NCBI GenBank assembly: GCA_045604965.1
Contig: JAZUPB010000042.1
Location: 1-45,429, forward strand
Length of the DNA: 45,429 nucleotides
Direction of reading: 5' to 3'
Origin: JAISGQ01 sp045604965
Lineage (GTDB): Bacteria > Bacillota > Clostridia > Oscillospirales > Acutalibacteraceae
Shown: positions 34,398 through 42,129 of the stretch, piece after piece
Layout of the letters: each line of letters starts with the position of its first letter
Numbering within the stretch: the first letter of the stretch is position 1
The notes under the pieces: model-generated
Seen by the model: the letters and a program-made list of their open reading frames with translations, nothing else
Told to the model about the DNA's origin: nothing
The model's database searches: none
Translations under genes and position numbers: made by a program

Positions 34398-37300
34398 ATG
34401 AAATTCATTAAAATAACAATAGTGATGCTGCTGTTATTGACACTGACAGTATTTGCTGGAACAGCGGTAGGGGCACTGGAGGTAAACTCCGATGAAGAGC
34501 TGATAAATGCCCTCAGAGACAAAAATACAGAAACAATAGATATAAATTACCGCAACGCAAATCTGTATGAATTTGTAACTGTGGACAGGAATCTCAAAAT
34601 AAACGGCAACGGAGCAATGCTTACAGCGAACAACGGAGCATGCTTAACCTTTATTCAGGGGACAAGCCTTGTTATTGATGATTTGGTTTTATGCGGCGAA
34701 AATGATTTTGCAATAAAATCGCATGGCAGTGTTGAGCTTTCGGGAACCGTTGAGTTTGCAGAAGGTTATGGTCTGCTTTTGAATAGCGGAGCAGCTCTTA
34801 ATTCGAATGCGGTTCTTGTGTCGAGAACTGAAAACCGAATAGCAATAGGAGCGAATACAAACGGCGGTGAAATCACTGTCAGCAATATCAATATAAGTGA
34901 CACAACAACATCCGGTGCGTTATTTTATATTTATAGAGGAAGCGGCACACTGAAATTTTCTGGGTCAAACAGCTTTAAAAGCAGTTATGGTTCTGCAGTT
35001 ATTGCAGCAACAGGAAATGAATCTCAGCAGAAGATTGTTATTTCCTCGTATGCATCAGTAACAGCGGAAGCTATGAATGCAAAGGATAAGGACGGTTATG
35101 GAGCCGCATTCAATATAAGGGAATGCACCCTTGAGATGATGAAAGGTGCTCAGCTGACTGCAAAGGGCAGTTATGGTGCGGTTTACTGTGATTCTCTCAA
35201 AACAGATGAAGAATGCACAATAACTGCAGAAAATACGGCACATTCATCAGGCAGCGGAGCTGTAACTGTGTTTGGCAGAGTGGCAGCAAACCCGACAATT
35301 TCTGTAGGGAATAAGAATAAGCTTTCTGTAAGCGGATATAACGGATTGCTGGTTTTTGGGTGTAACAATACAGTAATCGGAAGCAGCAGTGTTATAACAT
35401 CCCAGATAAAATCAGGAGATACCCTGTGCTCAGTCGGAGGTGCTGTAACCCTGGGAGACAGTGTTACATTAAACTCCTTTTCAGATGGACGTGGAATAAG
35501 CGCAAAGAGCAGTTTTACGTGCGGCACAGATTGTGATATAACTCTTGCGCCATTAAATTCAAGGTCAAAAAGAGGTATTGAAAGCGGAGCACAGATAATA
35601 ATAGGTGGATATTCAGTAGTAAAATGTAAGTCCGCCGACATAGCCATTGATGCAAATGAAGCGGTGACGCTTGAAGATTATGCAACCATTGACTGCGAAA
35701 AGGTGGGGACGGGAGTCGCTACCATGCGCGGTGTTATTACAGGAAAAGGCTGTATGATAAGCATAAAAGAGGCAAGCCTGCGCGGAGTTTACGCAACGGG
35801 AACGCTACTGGCGGATGCGGTAAGCTTTGGTGAGCAGAATACCATCAATATTACAGGCGGAGGCACTGCGCTGTATTCAGGGGAAGCCGTGATTTTCAAC
35901 AGTGGATGTACTTCTTCGCTTGAGTGTACCGGAGAATCTCCGGTTATCTGGGTTAACACAGCACTGAACGCTCAAGGCTATCTTCGCATTACAGGATCAA
36001 CAGTCAATGTCTCATGTGATCTGAGTGCTGCCGGGGGCAACGCTGCGGTGAATATTGTAGGCTCAATAATTGTTGAGGACAGCGGAAAGCTCAGTGTTGA
36101 AAGCGGGAAAGGATTTGGAATACTCTGCAGAGCAGGCGATCTTATAGTTGGAACAAGAGGAACTGCGGAATCCGTTGGTGGCTGCGCTGTATTTGTAGAG
36201 GACGGCAATGTGCGTATTTCGCAGGGCGGAGCCATTTATGCGCAGGGGACTCTCGATTCCGGAATACGTGTCAGTAATGGAATGCTCAGAGTAGGAGAAA
36301 ACAGCACAATTATAACTGAGGGAGCACGGTTTGGCACGGAAATACTTATATCAGGCGGTATATGGCTTGAAAATCCGAAGCTGTTTGATATGCGCAGCGT
36401 CAATTCAAGCGCGATATATATAGAAAACGGCGTATTTAATACGGCAAACCTTACTACGCTTTCTGCGTGGTATCCTTCGAATACACTCAGTAACAGAGAA
36501 ACCTGGTGGAACACAGATACATCAGGAATGAAGGCGTGGGAAATCAATTCCAAACTTTCGGAGGATAAGCTTGGATATGCGGATTACACCAGACATACTG
36601 TAAACGGAACGGCAAATTTTACAAAAGGTACAGTGGTATCTTCTGAAGGTTTTGAAGCAAATATAAGCACTTTCCGCCCGGAAGAGGCAACAAGAATATC
36701 TGCCCATAAGACGCGCCCCATAAGCTCGTCAAACTATCTGTTTATCCCATCGGGAAGATCGTTTTCATGGCAGCTTGAGGCGATAAGCGTTGAAGGTGAG
36801 GGGGAAAAGTTTGCACTGATGAGCAAACCTAATTCAGGAACCTTGACGTTGAGTGAAGGCGGTCTGCTTAGCTATTCGGCATCAGAGAGCACCAGAGGAG
36901 AACAGGTTTTCAGCTACACAGTAACCGCCATTGACGGTGCACAGTCGCTGCCGGTGGAGGTTGTGATAAATGTTACGCGCTCAAAACCTCCGGCTGCGTA
37001 CAATCATACTTTTGATGTACAGGCAAACGGGTCACTGTATACAACAGTATCAGTTACAGATTTTGATGGTGCTATTGCATCGCTTAATGTTACAAAGCAG
37101 CCTGAACATGGAACGGTCACACTGGGAAGTGACGGTGCTATGATGTACACCCCGGAGGGTATGTACACGGGTCTGGATAGCTTCTGCTATGTAGCAACCG
37201 ACAATGACGGTGACAGCAGCAATGAGGCAACTGTAACGCTGCTGATTGGGATAAAAGGAGAGACAACAGCAGAAAACAGTACGTATATTGCTGCAAAAAA

Positions 37301-37991
37301 TGAGGAAACAAGCGGTGTGTTCAGATGTTCACCGGGAAGGGAACAGACATTTGATAAAATAGTGGTTACAACATTCCCGCAATACGGACAGCTGATTGTT
37401 GACGGACTGAATTTTTTATATATTCCTCCGGAGAATTTTGCCGGAACTGAGACGTTTGGATACACAGCTTATATGGCGAGCGGAATCATCAGTAATGAAG
37501 CATTTATCAGTATAATTACTGTTCCCAGTGAAAAACCCAGAGCAGATTCGCTGAAGATTGACTGTGCAAGCGGGAAAAGTTACAGCGGAAAGCTGAGTGC
37601 ACAGGATCTGGATGGTAAGATAAGTACGTTTATGATTGAATCATACCCTCAGCACGGCGAATTCGATTTTGATGCGTCTAACGGTAAGTTTACTTATGTT
37701 GCAGACAGTGGTTATACGGGCGCAGACAGCTTTACATTCTATGTTTATGACGATGAAGGATTAAAGAGCGAGCCTGCTGTTGTTAACATTTCTGTTGATA
37801 CCTATATGAATATGCTGAAAGCCAGCGGTGAACTTACAAAGATAATTATTATCGGGGTATTGGCTGTAGCGACGGTGATAGTGTTGATTGTTATAATCGT
37901 TACAGGCACCGTGCGAAAGCGCAGAAAGCTCGATAGAGAATATGAACAGCAGTATGGACAGGGTCCATACGACGGTTACTATAATTATTGA
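34398..37991 (+). CDS. large beta-helix/Ig-like surface protein with membrane anchor and tyrosine-rich tail
   Basis: A 1197-residue exported protein. Signal peptide 1-26. About 40-690 is a pectate-lyase-like right-handed beta-helix made of short repeated turns (for example GGAVTLGDSVTLNS, SGAQIIIGGYSVV), without recognisable catalytic residues. About 770-1140 holds four Ig-like units of the cadherin-tandem type, each with a Pro-x-His/Tyr-Gly turn and GxDSFxYxAxDxDG-like motif (YTGLDSFCYVATDNDG, FAGTETFGYTAYMASG, YTGADSFTFYVYDDEG). A membrane helix at about 1147-1172 is followed by RKRRK and a 16-residue tail with six tyrosines. GGAGGG precedes the ATG. A surface scaffold or adhesin role is inferred. 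Confidence 0.82.
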   Translation: MKFIKITIVMLLLLTLTVFAGTAVGALEVNSDEELINALRDKNTETIDINYRNANLYEFVTVDRNLKINGNGAMLTANNGACLTFIQGTSLVIDDLVLCGENDFAIKSHGSVELSGTVEFAEGYGLLLNSGAALNSNAVLVSRTENRIAIGANTNGGEITVSNINISDTTTSGALFYIYRGSGTLKFSGSNSFKSSYGSAVIAATGNESQQKIVISSYASVTAEAMNAKDKDGYGAAFNIRECTLEMMKGAQLTAKGSYGAVYCDSLKTDEECTITAENTAHSSGSGAVTVFGRVAANPTISVGNKNKLSVSGYNGLLVFGCNNTVIGSSSVITSQIKSGDTLCSVGGAVTLGDSVTLNSFSDGRGISAKSSFTCGTDCDITLAPLNSRSKRGIESGAQIIIGGYSVVKCKSADIAIDANEAVTLEDYATIDCEKVGTGVATMRGVITGKGCMISIKEASLRGVYATGTLLADAVSFGEQNTINITGGGTALYSGEAVIFNSGCTSSLECTGESPVIWVNTALNAQGYLRITGSTVNVSCDLSAAGGNAAVNIVGSIIVEDSGKLSVESGKGFGILCRAGDLIVGTRGTAESVGGCAVFVEDGNVRISQGGAIYAQGTLDSGIRVSNGMLRVGENSTIITEGARFGTEILISGGIWLENPKLFDMRSVNSSAIYIENGVFNTANLTTLSAWYPSNTLSNRETWWNTDTSGMKAWEINSKLSEDKLGYADYTRHTVNGTANFTKGTVVSSEGFEANISTFRPEEATRISAHKTRPISSSNYLFIPSGRSFSWQLEAISVEGEGEKFALMSKPNSGTLTLSEGGLLSYSASESTRGEQVFSYTVTAIDGAQSLPVEVVINVTRSKPPAAYNHTFDVQANGSLYTTVSVTDFDGAIASLNVTKQPEHGTVTLGSDGAMMYTPEGMYTGLDSFCYVATDNDGDSSNEATVTLLIGIKGETTAENSTYIAAKNEETSGVFRCSPGREQTFDKIVVTTFPQYGQLIVDGLNFLYIPPENFAGTETFGYTAYMASGIISNEAFISIITVPSEKPRADSLKIDCASGKSYSGKLSAQDLDGKISTFMIESYPQHGEFDFDASNGKFTYVADSGYTGADSFTFYVYDDEGLKSEPAVVNISVDTYMNMLKASGELTKIIIIGVLAVATVIVLIVIIVTGTVRKRRKLDREYEQQYGQGPYDGYYNY

Positions 37992-38001
37992 TTACAAAAA
38001 A

Positions 38002-38033
38002 AGCATCCCTCACGCAAATGCGTGAGGGATGCT
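38002..38033 (-). terminator. terminator of the YjbQ-like gene
   Basis: AGCATCCCTCACGCA and its complement are almost loopless. The left flank gives TTTTTTGT on the minus strand. It also lies convergently after the beta-helix gene. Confidence 0.85.
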
Positions 38034-38057
38034 GGCATAATAGGGGATTGTGACAAA

Positions 38058-38459
38058 TCAGCACTCAATCATTTTGATATAGTATTTTCTCTTCCTTGGT
38101 CCGTCAAACTCAACAAAGTAGATATTCTGCCATATTCCGAGCAGAGGCCAACCTTCGCTGATTATAACAGCGACCTGACAGCCGAGGCTGCTTGAACGGA
38201 TATGTGCATATGAGTTTCCCTCGGAATGAAGAAAATCTGAAGAGTCGGGAAATGCGCGGGATAAACCAAGGAGAAGATCCTTGCCGACATTCACATCAGT
38301 ATTTTCGTTCATAGTGATTGATGCGGTGGTATGAGGACAGTGGATAAGGGCGATTCCGTCCTCAATGCCGCTGTTCTTGATGGCATCAGTGACGATTTTT
38401 GTGATGTTGTACACACCTGTAGTTTCGGTTTGTAATGTAAATTCCAGAACTTTTCCCAT
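38058..38459 (-). CDS. YjbQ family protein (UPF0047)
   Basis: A 133-residue protein with the family signatures ALIHCPHTTASITMNEN and LGIWQNIYFVEFDGPRKR. YjbQ proteins have been reported to support thiamine-phosphate synthase activity, and their true role is still unclear. ATG 38459 is chosen because GAGGAGG lies nine bases upstream. An in-frame TTG at 38477 would start inside that site. It is divergent from the ComEA-like gene, only 39 bases away. Confidence 0.9.
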   Translation of the reverse strand: MGKVLEFTLQTETTGVYNITKIVTDAIKNSGIEDGIALIHCPHTTASITMNENTDVNVGKDLLLGLSRAFPDSSDFLHSEGNSYAHIRSSSLGCQVAVIISEGWPLLGIWQNIYFVEFDGPRKRKYYIKMIEC

Positions 38460-38498
38460 TGAATCCGGCCTCCTCAAAAAGCAAAGTGTGGTGTAAAA

Positions 38499-38885
38499 AT
38501 GAAATTAAAAACGAAGTACATAATAATGGCAGTTGCGTGTATTGTGATGTGTTCTGTTATAGTCATCGTAAACTATGTTGAATACATGAACAGCAAAGAA
38601 CTTGTTGTTAAAGATCTGTATAACAGTGAAAGAACAGTATATGCCGCATTGAATGAAGTTTTAAGCGACACAGATAAACAGGAAACAATAAATATAAACA
38701 CAGCAACAGCACAGGAGCTTGCTGATTTTCTGCCAAACATCGGAAAAACAAAAGCAGAAAATATAGTCGCCTATCGCGAAGCAATAGGCGGCTTTAAGTC
38801 GGTAGAAGAGCTGATTGAAGTCAGCGGTATAGGTGAATCAACGCTGAATGTAATACGCGATTACTGCAGGGTGAGTGATGATTAG
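38499..38885 (+). CDS. ComEA-like helix-hairpin-helix protein
   Basis: A 128-residue protein with one N-terminal membrane helix (residues 7-27), a short extracytoplasmic linker and a double helix-hairpin-helix module: NINTATAQELADFLPNIGK and then EVSGIGESTLNVI. ComEA proteins bind incoming DNA during natural transformation. This one lacks the SLBB domain of full-length ComEA, and no comEB or comEC is nearby, so a competence role is not shown. Its stop codon overlaps that of the convergent PH-domain gene. Confidence 0.85.
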   Translation: MKLKTKYIIMAVACIVMCSVIVIVNYVEYMNSKELVVKDLYNSERTVYAALNEVLSDTDKQETININTATAQELADFLPNIGKTKAENIVAYREAIGGFKSVEELIEVSGIGESTLNVIRDYCRVSDD

Positions 38886-39301
38886 AAAATAGCGCTTTCC
38901 ATATGATCGGGAACACCGTCGCCGTCGGCATCGGGCATAGAGTCGATCATTTCGGCACCGCGCATGCCTCTGCTGGATCTGTCACGCTCAAGATATTCAG
39001 TGAGATATGCACGGAACTCTTTGACGTGCTTAATATTCTTAATCTCGAAATTTCCGCTGGATGTATCCTTAGAGTTAACCTCAAGGCTGCCAAGGCCGAC
39101 AATTCTCTGCCAGAGAGAACGGCGCACGGTCATATCAACAATACGATAAAGCTTGATTTCATCCTCGGTGGTGTTGAGAAAGCCGGTTTTGACGATAAGC
39201 ATTTTGTCAGTAAGTGTATAAGTAGTGAATGTAAAGGGAAGACCGAGGAACAGCCATCTCTTTCGTTCTTTGATTATGATGTTGTCTTTTGCGATTGCCA
39301 T
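38882..39301 (-). CDS. bacterial PH-domain protein (YdbS-like)
   Basis: A 139-residue protein with one bPH_2-like domain (about 20-100: LPFTFTTYTLTDKMLIVKTGFL, then the DEIKLYRIVDMTVRRSLWQRIVG motif typical of YdbS/YdbT). The membrane helices usual in YdbS are missing. The C-terminus carries DADGDGVPDHME, resembling a calcium-binding thrombospondin-type-3 or EF-like loop. GGAGGTTAAG precedes the ATG at 39301. A frame reaching 39454 would add a hydrophobic stretch but runs through the promoter repeat and lacks a site. The stop overlaps the ComEA-like stop by four bases. Confidence 0.8.
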   Translation of the reverse strand: MAIAKDNIIIKERKRWLFLGLPFTFTTYTLTDKMLIVKTGFLNTTEDEIKLYRIVDMTVRRSLWQRIVGLGSLEVNSKDTSSGNFEIKNIKHVKEFRAYLTEYLERDRSSRGMRGAEMIDSMPDADGDGVPDHMESAIF

Positions 39302-39316
39302 GATACTTAACCTCCA

Positions 39317-39337
39317 TATACTATTTTTTATAGTATA
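39317..39337 (-). promoter_or_regulatory. inverted repeat before the PH-domain gene
   Basis: TATACTAT and ATAGTATA are perfect eight-base arms around TTTTT, directly upstream of the ribosome binding site. TATACT in it could be the -10 box, so an operator overlapping the promoter is possible. Confidence 0.5.
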
Positions 39338-39475
39338 ACATAAAATTATGAATAAAACAATAACTATATAAAAACACAAAACAAAAAATAGGAAACGAGA
39401 AATAGAGAGCAAACGCGAGTAAATGAAAGAAAACGAGAGTTCGAATAGAGACACTTTAAATTTTATCAGAAAAGT

Positions 39476-39504
39476 GTTGACAGGAAAAGGGTGCTGTGAT
39501 ATTA
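39476..39504 (+). promoter_or_regulatory. rplM-rpsI promoter
   Basis: TTGACA and TATTAT with a 17-base spacer, 65 bases before rplM. Confidence 0.82.
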
Positions 39505-39515
39505 TACATGAGCAA

Positions 39516-39538
39516 AGTGACTTCGCGAGGCGGAGTTA
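39516..39538 (+). promoter_or_regulatory. candidate L13 leader hairpin
   Basis: GTGAC-TTCGC pairs with GCGGA-GTTAC around the loop GAG (G-U pairs allowed), at the very start of the predicted transcript. Firmicute rplM leaders are known to carry an autoregulatory L13-binding structure. Position and size fit, and homology is not verified. Confidence 0.45.
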
Positions 39539-39569
39539 CGCCCATATTATATTTAGGAGGAACCCACTA

Positions 39570-39998
39570 ATGGCAACATTTATGCCCAAAGCTGGCCAGG
39601 TTGAGCGCAAGTGGTACGTACTTGACGCAGCAGGCAAGCCCCTTGGCAGAGTAGCTGCTCAGGCTGCTACCCTTCTTCGCGGCAAGCATAAGCCCACTTT
39701 TGCACCCCACGTTGACTGCGGCGATCACGTAATCGTCATCAACTGCGACAAGGCAGTTCTCACCGGCAACAAGATGGAGAAGAAGATCTACTATCGTCAC
39801 ACCGGTTACATCGGACATCTCAAGTCCACAAAGGCTAAGATTCTTCTCAATACTAAGCCTACCCGTCCCATGGAGCTTGCTATCAAGGGTATGATCCCCG
39901 ACACCACCATCGGTCGTGCAGCTCTTACCAGACTTCGCTGCTATGCAGGCGCAGAGCACAAGCATCAGGCACAGCAGCCTGAAGCTTGGGAACTTTAA
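39570..39998 (+). CDS. rplM: 50S ribosomal protein L13
   Basis: A 142-residue protein. VERKWYVLDAAGKPLGRVA and KIYYRHTGYIGHLK are conserved L13 segments. AGGAGG precedes the ATG. A frame open upstream to 39423 would cover the promoter and is rejected. It shows the strong C-ending codon bias of highly expressed genes and is followed 14 bases later by rpsI. Confidence 0.98.
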   Translation: MATFMPKAGQVERKWYVLDAAGKPLGRVAAQAATLLRGKHKPTFAPHVDCGDHVIVINCDKAVLTGNKMEKKIYYRHTGYIGHLKSTKAKILLNTKPTRPMELAIKGMIPDTTIGRAALTRLRCYAGAEHKHQAQQPEAWEL

Positions 39999-40012
39999 GG
40001 AGGTAACGAAGA

Positions 40013-40414
40013 ATGTACGATAAAGCACCTTATTTCTACGGTACAGGCAGAAGAAAGTCCTCCGTTGCAAGAGTTCGCCTCTATCAGGGTACCGGTAAAA
40101 TCACCATCAATGGCCGCGACATCGATGATTACTTTGGTCTTGAGACCCTTAAGCTCATCGTCCGTCAGCCCCTCGCACTCACCAACACCGCAGAGAAGTT
40201 TGACATCGTCTGCAACGTTGGCGGCGGCGGTGTAACCGGTCAGGCAGGCGCAATCCGTCACGGCATCTCCCCTGCTCTTCTCCAGTTCGATTCCGAGAAG
40301 CTCCGTCCCGCTCTTAAGAAGGCAGGCTTCCTGACTCGTGACCCGAGAATGAAGGAAAGAAAGAAGTACGGCCTCAAGGCTGCACGTCGCGCACCCCAGT
40401 TCTCCAAGAGATAG
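40013..40414 (+). CDS. rpsI: 30S ribosomal protein S9
   Basis: A 133-residue protein beginning YFYGTGRRKSSVARV and ending in the conserved basic KKYGLKAARRAPQFSKR, whose tail reaches the decoding centre tRNAs. AAGGAGGTAAC precedes it. The 3' end borders an integrated element, and rpsI 3' ends are known targets of some tyrosine recombinases in Firmicutes. Confidence 0.98.
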   Translation: MYDKAPYFYGTGRRKSSVARVRLYQGTGKITINGRDIDDYFGLETLKLIVRQPLALTNTAEKFDIVCNVGGGGVTGQAGAIRHGISPALLQFDSEKLRPALKKAGFLTRDPRMKERKKYGLKAARRAPQFSKR

Positions 40415-40432
40415 TTTTTACTTCAAGAAAAT

Positions 40433-40473
40433 GGCTTGTTTACGAGGCTTTTGCTTTGTAGCAAGCCTTTTTT
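40433..40473 (+). terminator. rpsI terminator
   Basis: GGCTTG (40433) or AGGC-TTGC (40445-40454) can pair with GCAAGCC (40461-40467), followed by six Ts. Two alternative left arms exist, which may reflect the junction with the inserted element. Confidence 0.7.
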
Positions 40474-40490
40474 GATGTCTATTTGATGTC
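40471..40490. repeat. direct repeat TTTGATGTC x2
   Basis: TTTGATGTC occurs at 40471-40479 and 40482-40490, 11 bases apart, right after the rpsI terminator. Short direct repeats at element ends often serve as integrase arm-type sites. This is a suggestion only. Confidence 0.45.
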
Positions 40491-40594
40491 CGAGCGGCAA
40501 AATATGCCCTTTTTTCTTACCGTTTGGCAAGTTTTTTAAACATATCAGAATGTCATTATCAAATATGCAAGATTGCTTCACAGCCTCAACTTTA

Positions 40595-40622
40595 TGTGTT
40601 ATCGTGTCAATGAAATAACACA
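40595..40622 (+). promoter_or_regulatory. inverted repeat overlapping a -10 box
   Basis: TGTGTTAT and ATAACACA (12-base loop) lie before the small gene at 40637. TTGCTT at 40574 and TGTTAT at 40597, 17 bases apart, form a possible promoter whose -10 box is in the left arm. Confidence 0.5.
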
Positions 40623-40636
40623 AGGGAGCTGAGAAA

Positions 40637-40852
40637 ATGCAAACTATTACGCTAAATCTAATCAAAGAGAATTTCCAACTAAGACAAGTGATACAGGAAC
40701 TGGAGCAAATGCGCATATTATTTGAGGCATTATCTGAGACAGTTGTTATTAAATCAACAGATAATGAGCTCGTGAACAGCTTTTATTTACTGCAGGACAC
40801 ATTCGAGATGAAATATGAGAATATAGCTAAAATGCTTCTGAATGACAAATAA
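40637..40852 (+). CDS. small hypothetical protein
   Basis: A 71-residue, largely helical protein with a leucine-rich first half (NLIKENFQLRQVIQELEQM) that could form a coiled coil. I recognise no family. GGGAG lies before the ATG. It is the only plus-strand gene at the rpsI side of the element, has its own promoter-like region with an inverted repeat, and is convergent with the KGG protein. Confidence 0.6.
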   Translation: MQTITLNLIKENFQLRQVIQELEQMRILFEALSETVVIKSTDNELVNSFYLLQDTFEMKYENIAKMLLNDK

Positions 40853-40896
40853 GAGCTTTTTGAAATACAAAGGTGAAATTAATAGTGCAATGTACT

Positions 40897-40928
40897 AAAT
40901 GCGCTCAGGGGAAATCCTGAGCGCATTT
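40897..40928 (-). terminator. terminator of the element's leftward operon
   Basis: AAATGCGCTCAGG and CCTGAGCGCATTT form a 13-base stem with a six-base loop just after the KGG gene stop. It also ends the small convergent gene. Confidence 0.75.
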
Positions 40929-40931
40929 ATG

Positions 40932-41345
40932 CTATTCGGGTATGCTGTTTATCCAGTCATTAACAAGAGCTGCGGCGGTTTCCTGCGCTTTATTTGTGAG
41001 TTCTGTTCGCTCACGATAAGCGTTAATTTGAGGGTCTTCACCTATAAGCTCACGAAGGAATACAAGTGCTTTATGGTCGCCGTTTTTGGCGCGCATATAC
41101 GCAACTATCATTAGTGCTTCCAGATTCGTATACTCTGTTGGGTTTTCAATTCCCATGTTTTTTAGTGCCTCAACAGCTACGGTATCATTTTCGCATACAG
41201 GCAAAGATAATATCATTTGTGCAGCCGCTCGCATTGTTCGCTTTTTTCTCCGAGCTGTGCCGCTCGCTTTTCCACCTTTGGAGCAAATTTCTCGTTGTTC
41301 GCTCGTGGTTCGTTCTGAAATTGGTATAAGGTTATCCTTTTGCAT
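40932..41345 (-). CDS. KGG-motif protein, phage terminase small-subunit-like
   Basis: A 137-residue protein opening with ERTTSEQREICSKGGKASG, followed by a basic helix (RRKKRTMRAAAQMIL) and helical repeats ending in FLRELIGEDPQINAYRE. This arrangement is common in small proteins encoded beside large terminase genes of clostridial phages. In the small subunit role it would bind the packaging site. The assignment is by pattern only. ATG 41345 follows AGGAGG. It overlaps the end of the sigma factor gene by 14 bases, so the two are coupled. Confidence 0.6.
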   Translation of the reverse strand: MQKDNLIPISERTTSEQREICSKGGKASGTARRKKRTMRAAAQMILSLPVCENDTVAVEALKNMGIENPTEYTNLEALMIVAYMRAKNGDHKALVFLRELIGEDPQINAYRERTELTNKAQETAAALVNDWINSIPE

Positions 41346-42075
41346 TGTGTGTCCTCCTCTCTTGGTGTTCAATGCATTTAATTGCGGTGTTCTCTGCTGA
41401 TGTGCGATAAGTCATTGAGCTGCCATTTTCGTAATAATCAATATCGCACAGTAAATTATAAAGTGCTTGTGTCTTGCTGCAGTGTCTCAACTTCCACATG
41501 ATACGAGCGTGTAAGCTGCTTGCAAATTGTCTACTACTGCTATATCCTGCGATTTTTGCTGCTGTTGTCTGCGTTTTGCTCTCAAAATAATAATTCCAAA
41601 TAAAAACCTGTTCAGAGAACGAGAGCAGCTGCAAAGCTTCCAAAATAGTGAAATATGCAGATGCTTGCCACTCTGCAGCGATAACAGCATTAAATGGCTC
41701 TTGTGACTTCATATCCTCAACAGTATCAAAGATGGATATATCATCATTTTCAGTGCTGATACTTTCGTTTAAGCTGACTATATGCTGTGTTTGCCTTGTA
41801 AATCCAGCAGTTTTATAAAATTGCTTCAAAAGCGTTTTTGATAGATATGTTAAGAATGTGAAGCCGCTGCTATTATCAAAATAGTTTATTGCTTGCAGTA
41901 GAGCGAAATATCCCGATTGTATAAGGTCTTCTGTGCTGATTGCAGCATCTTTCAAATATCGAGAGAATTGTGCAGCTCTCATCTCGATAAAAGCAGCATT
42001 ATTTTCCCACAATACCGAAATCAAGTTTGTTTCGCCGTCTTTGATACGCTTAACAAGACTCTCATTTGTATGCAT
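41332..42075 (-). CDS. sigma-70 family RNA polymerase sigma factor, element-borne
   Basis: A 247-residue protein. Region 2 is recognisable at about 45-90 (EDLIQSGYFALLQAINYFD, then FTFLTYLSKTLLKQF). Region 4 is at about 150-205 (a helix-turn-helix with TTAAKIAGYSSSRQFASSLHA). No region 1 or 3 is present, as in small phage and mobile-element sigma factors. It might direct late transcription of the element or of a helper phage. GAGGGA precedes the ATG. Confidence 0.78.
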   Translation of the reverse strand: MHTNESLVKRIKDGETNLISVLWENNAAFIEMRAAQFSRYLKDAAISTEDLIQSGYFALLQAINYFDNSSGFTFLTYLSKTLLKQFYKTAGFTRQTQHIVSLNESISTENDDISIFDTVEDMKSQEPFNAVIAAEWQASAYFTILEALQLLSFSEQVFIWNYYFESKTQTTAAKIAGYSSSRQFASSLHARIMWKLRHCSKTQALYNLLCDIDYYENGSSMTYRTSAENTAIKCIEHQERRTHNAKG

Positions 42076-42129
42076 GATTATATTCCCTCATTGAGTAAAA
42101 AGCCGCCAATGCTGACGGCTTTTATTACC

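Noticed and set aside
38499..38885. Natural competence locus
   Set aside because: Only one ComEA-like helix-hairpin-helix protein is present, with no comEC or other com genes in view.
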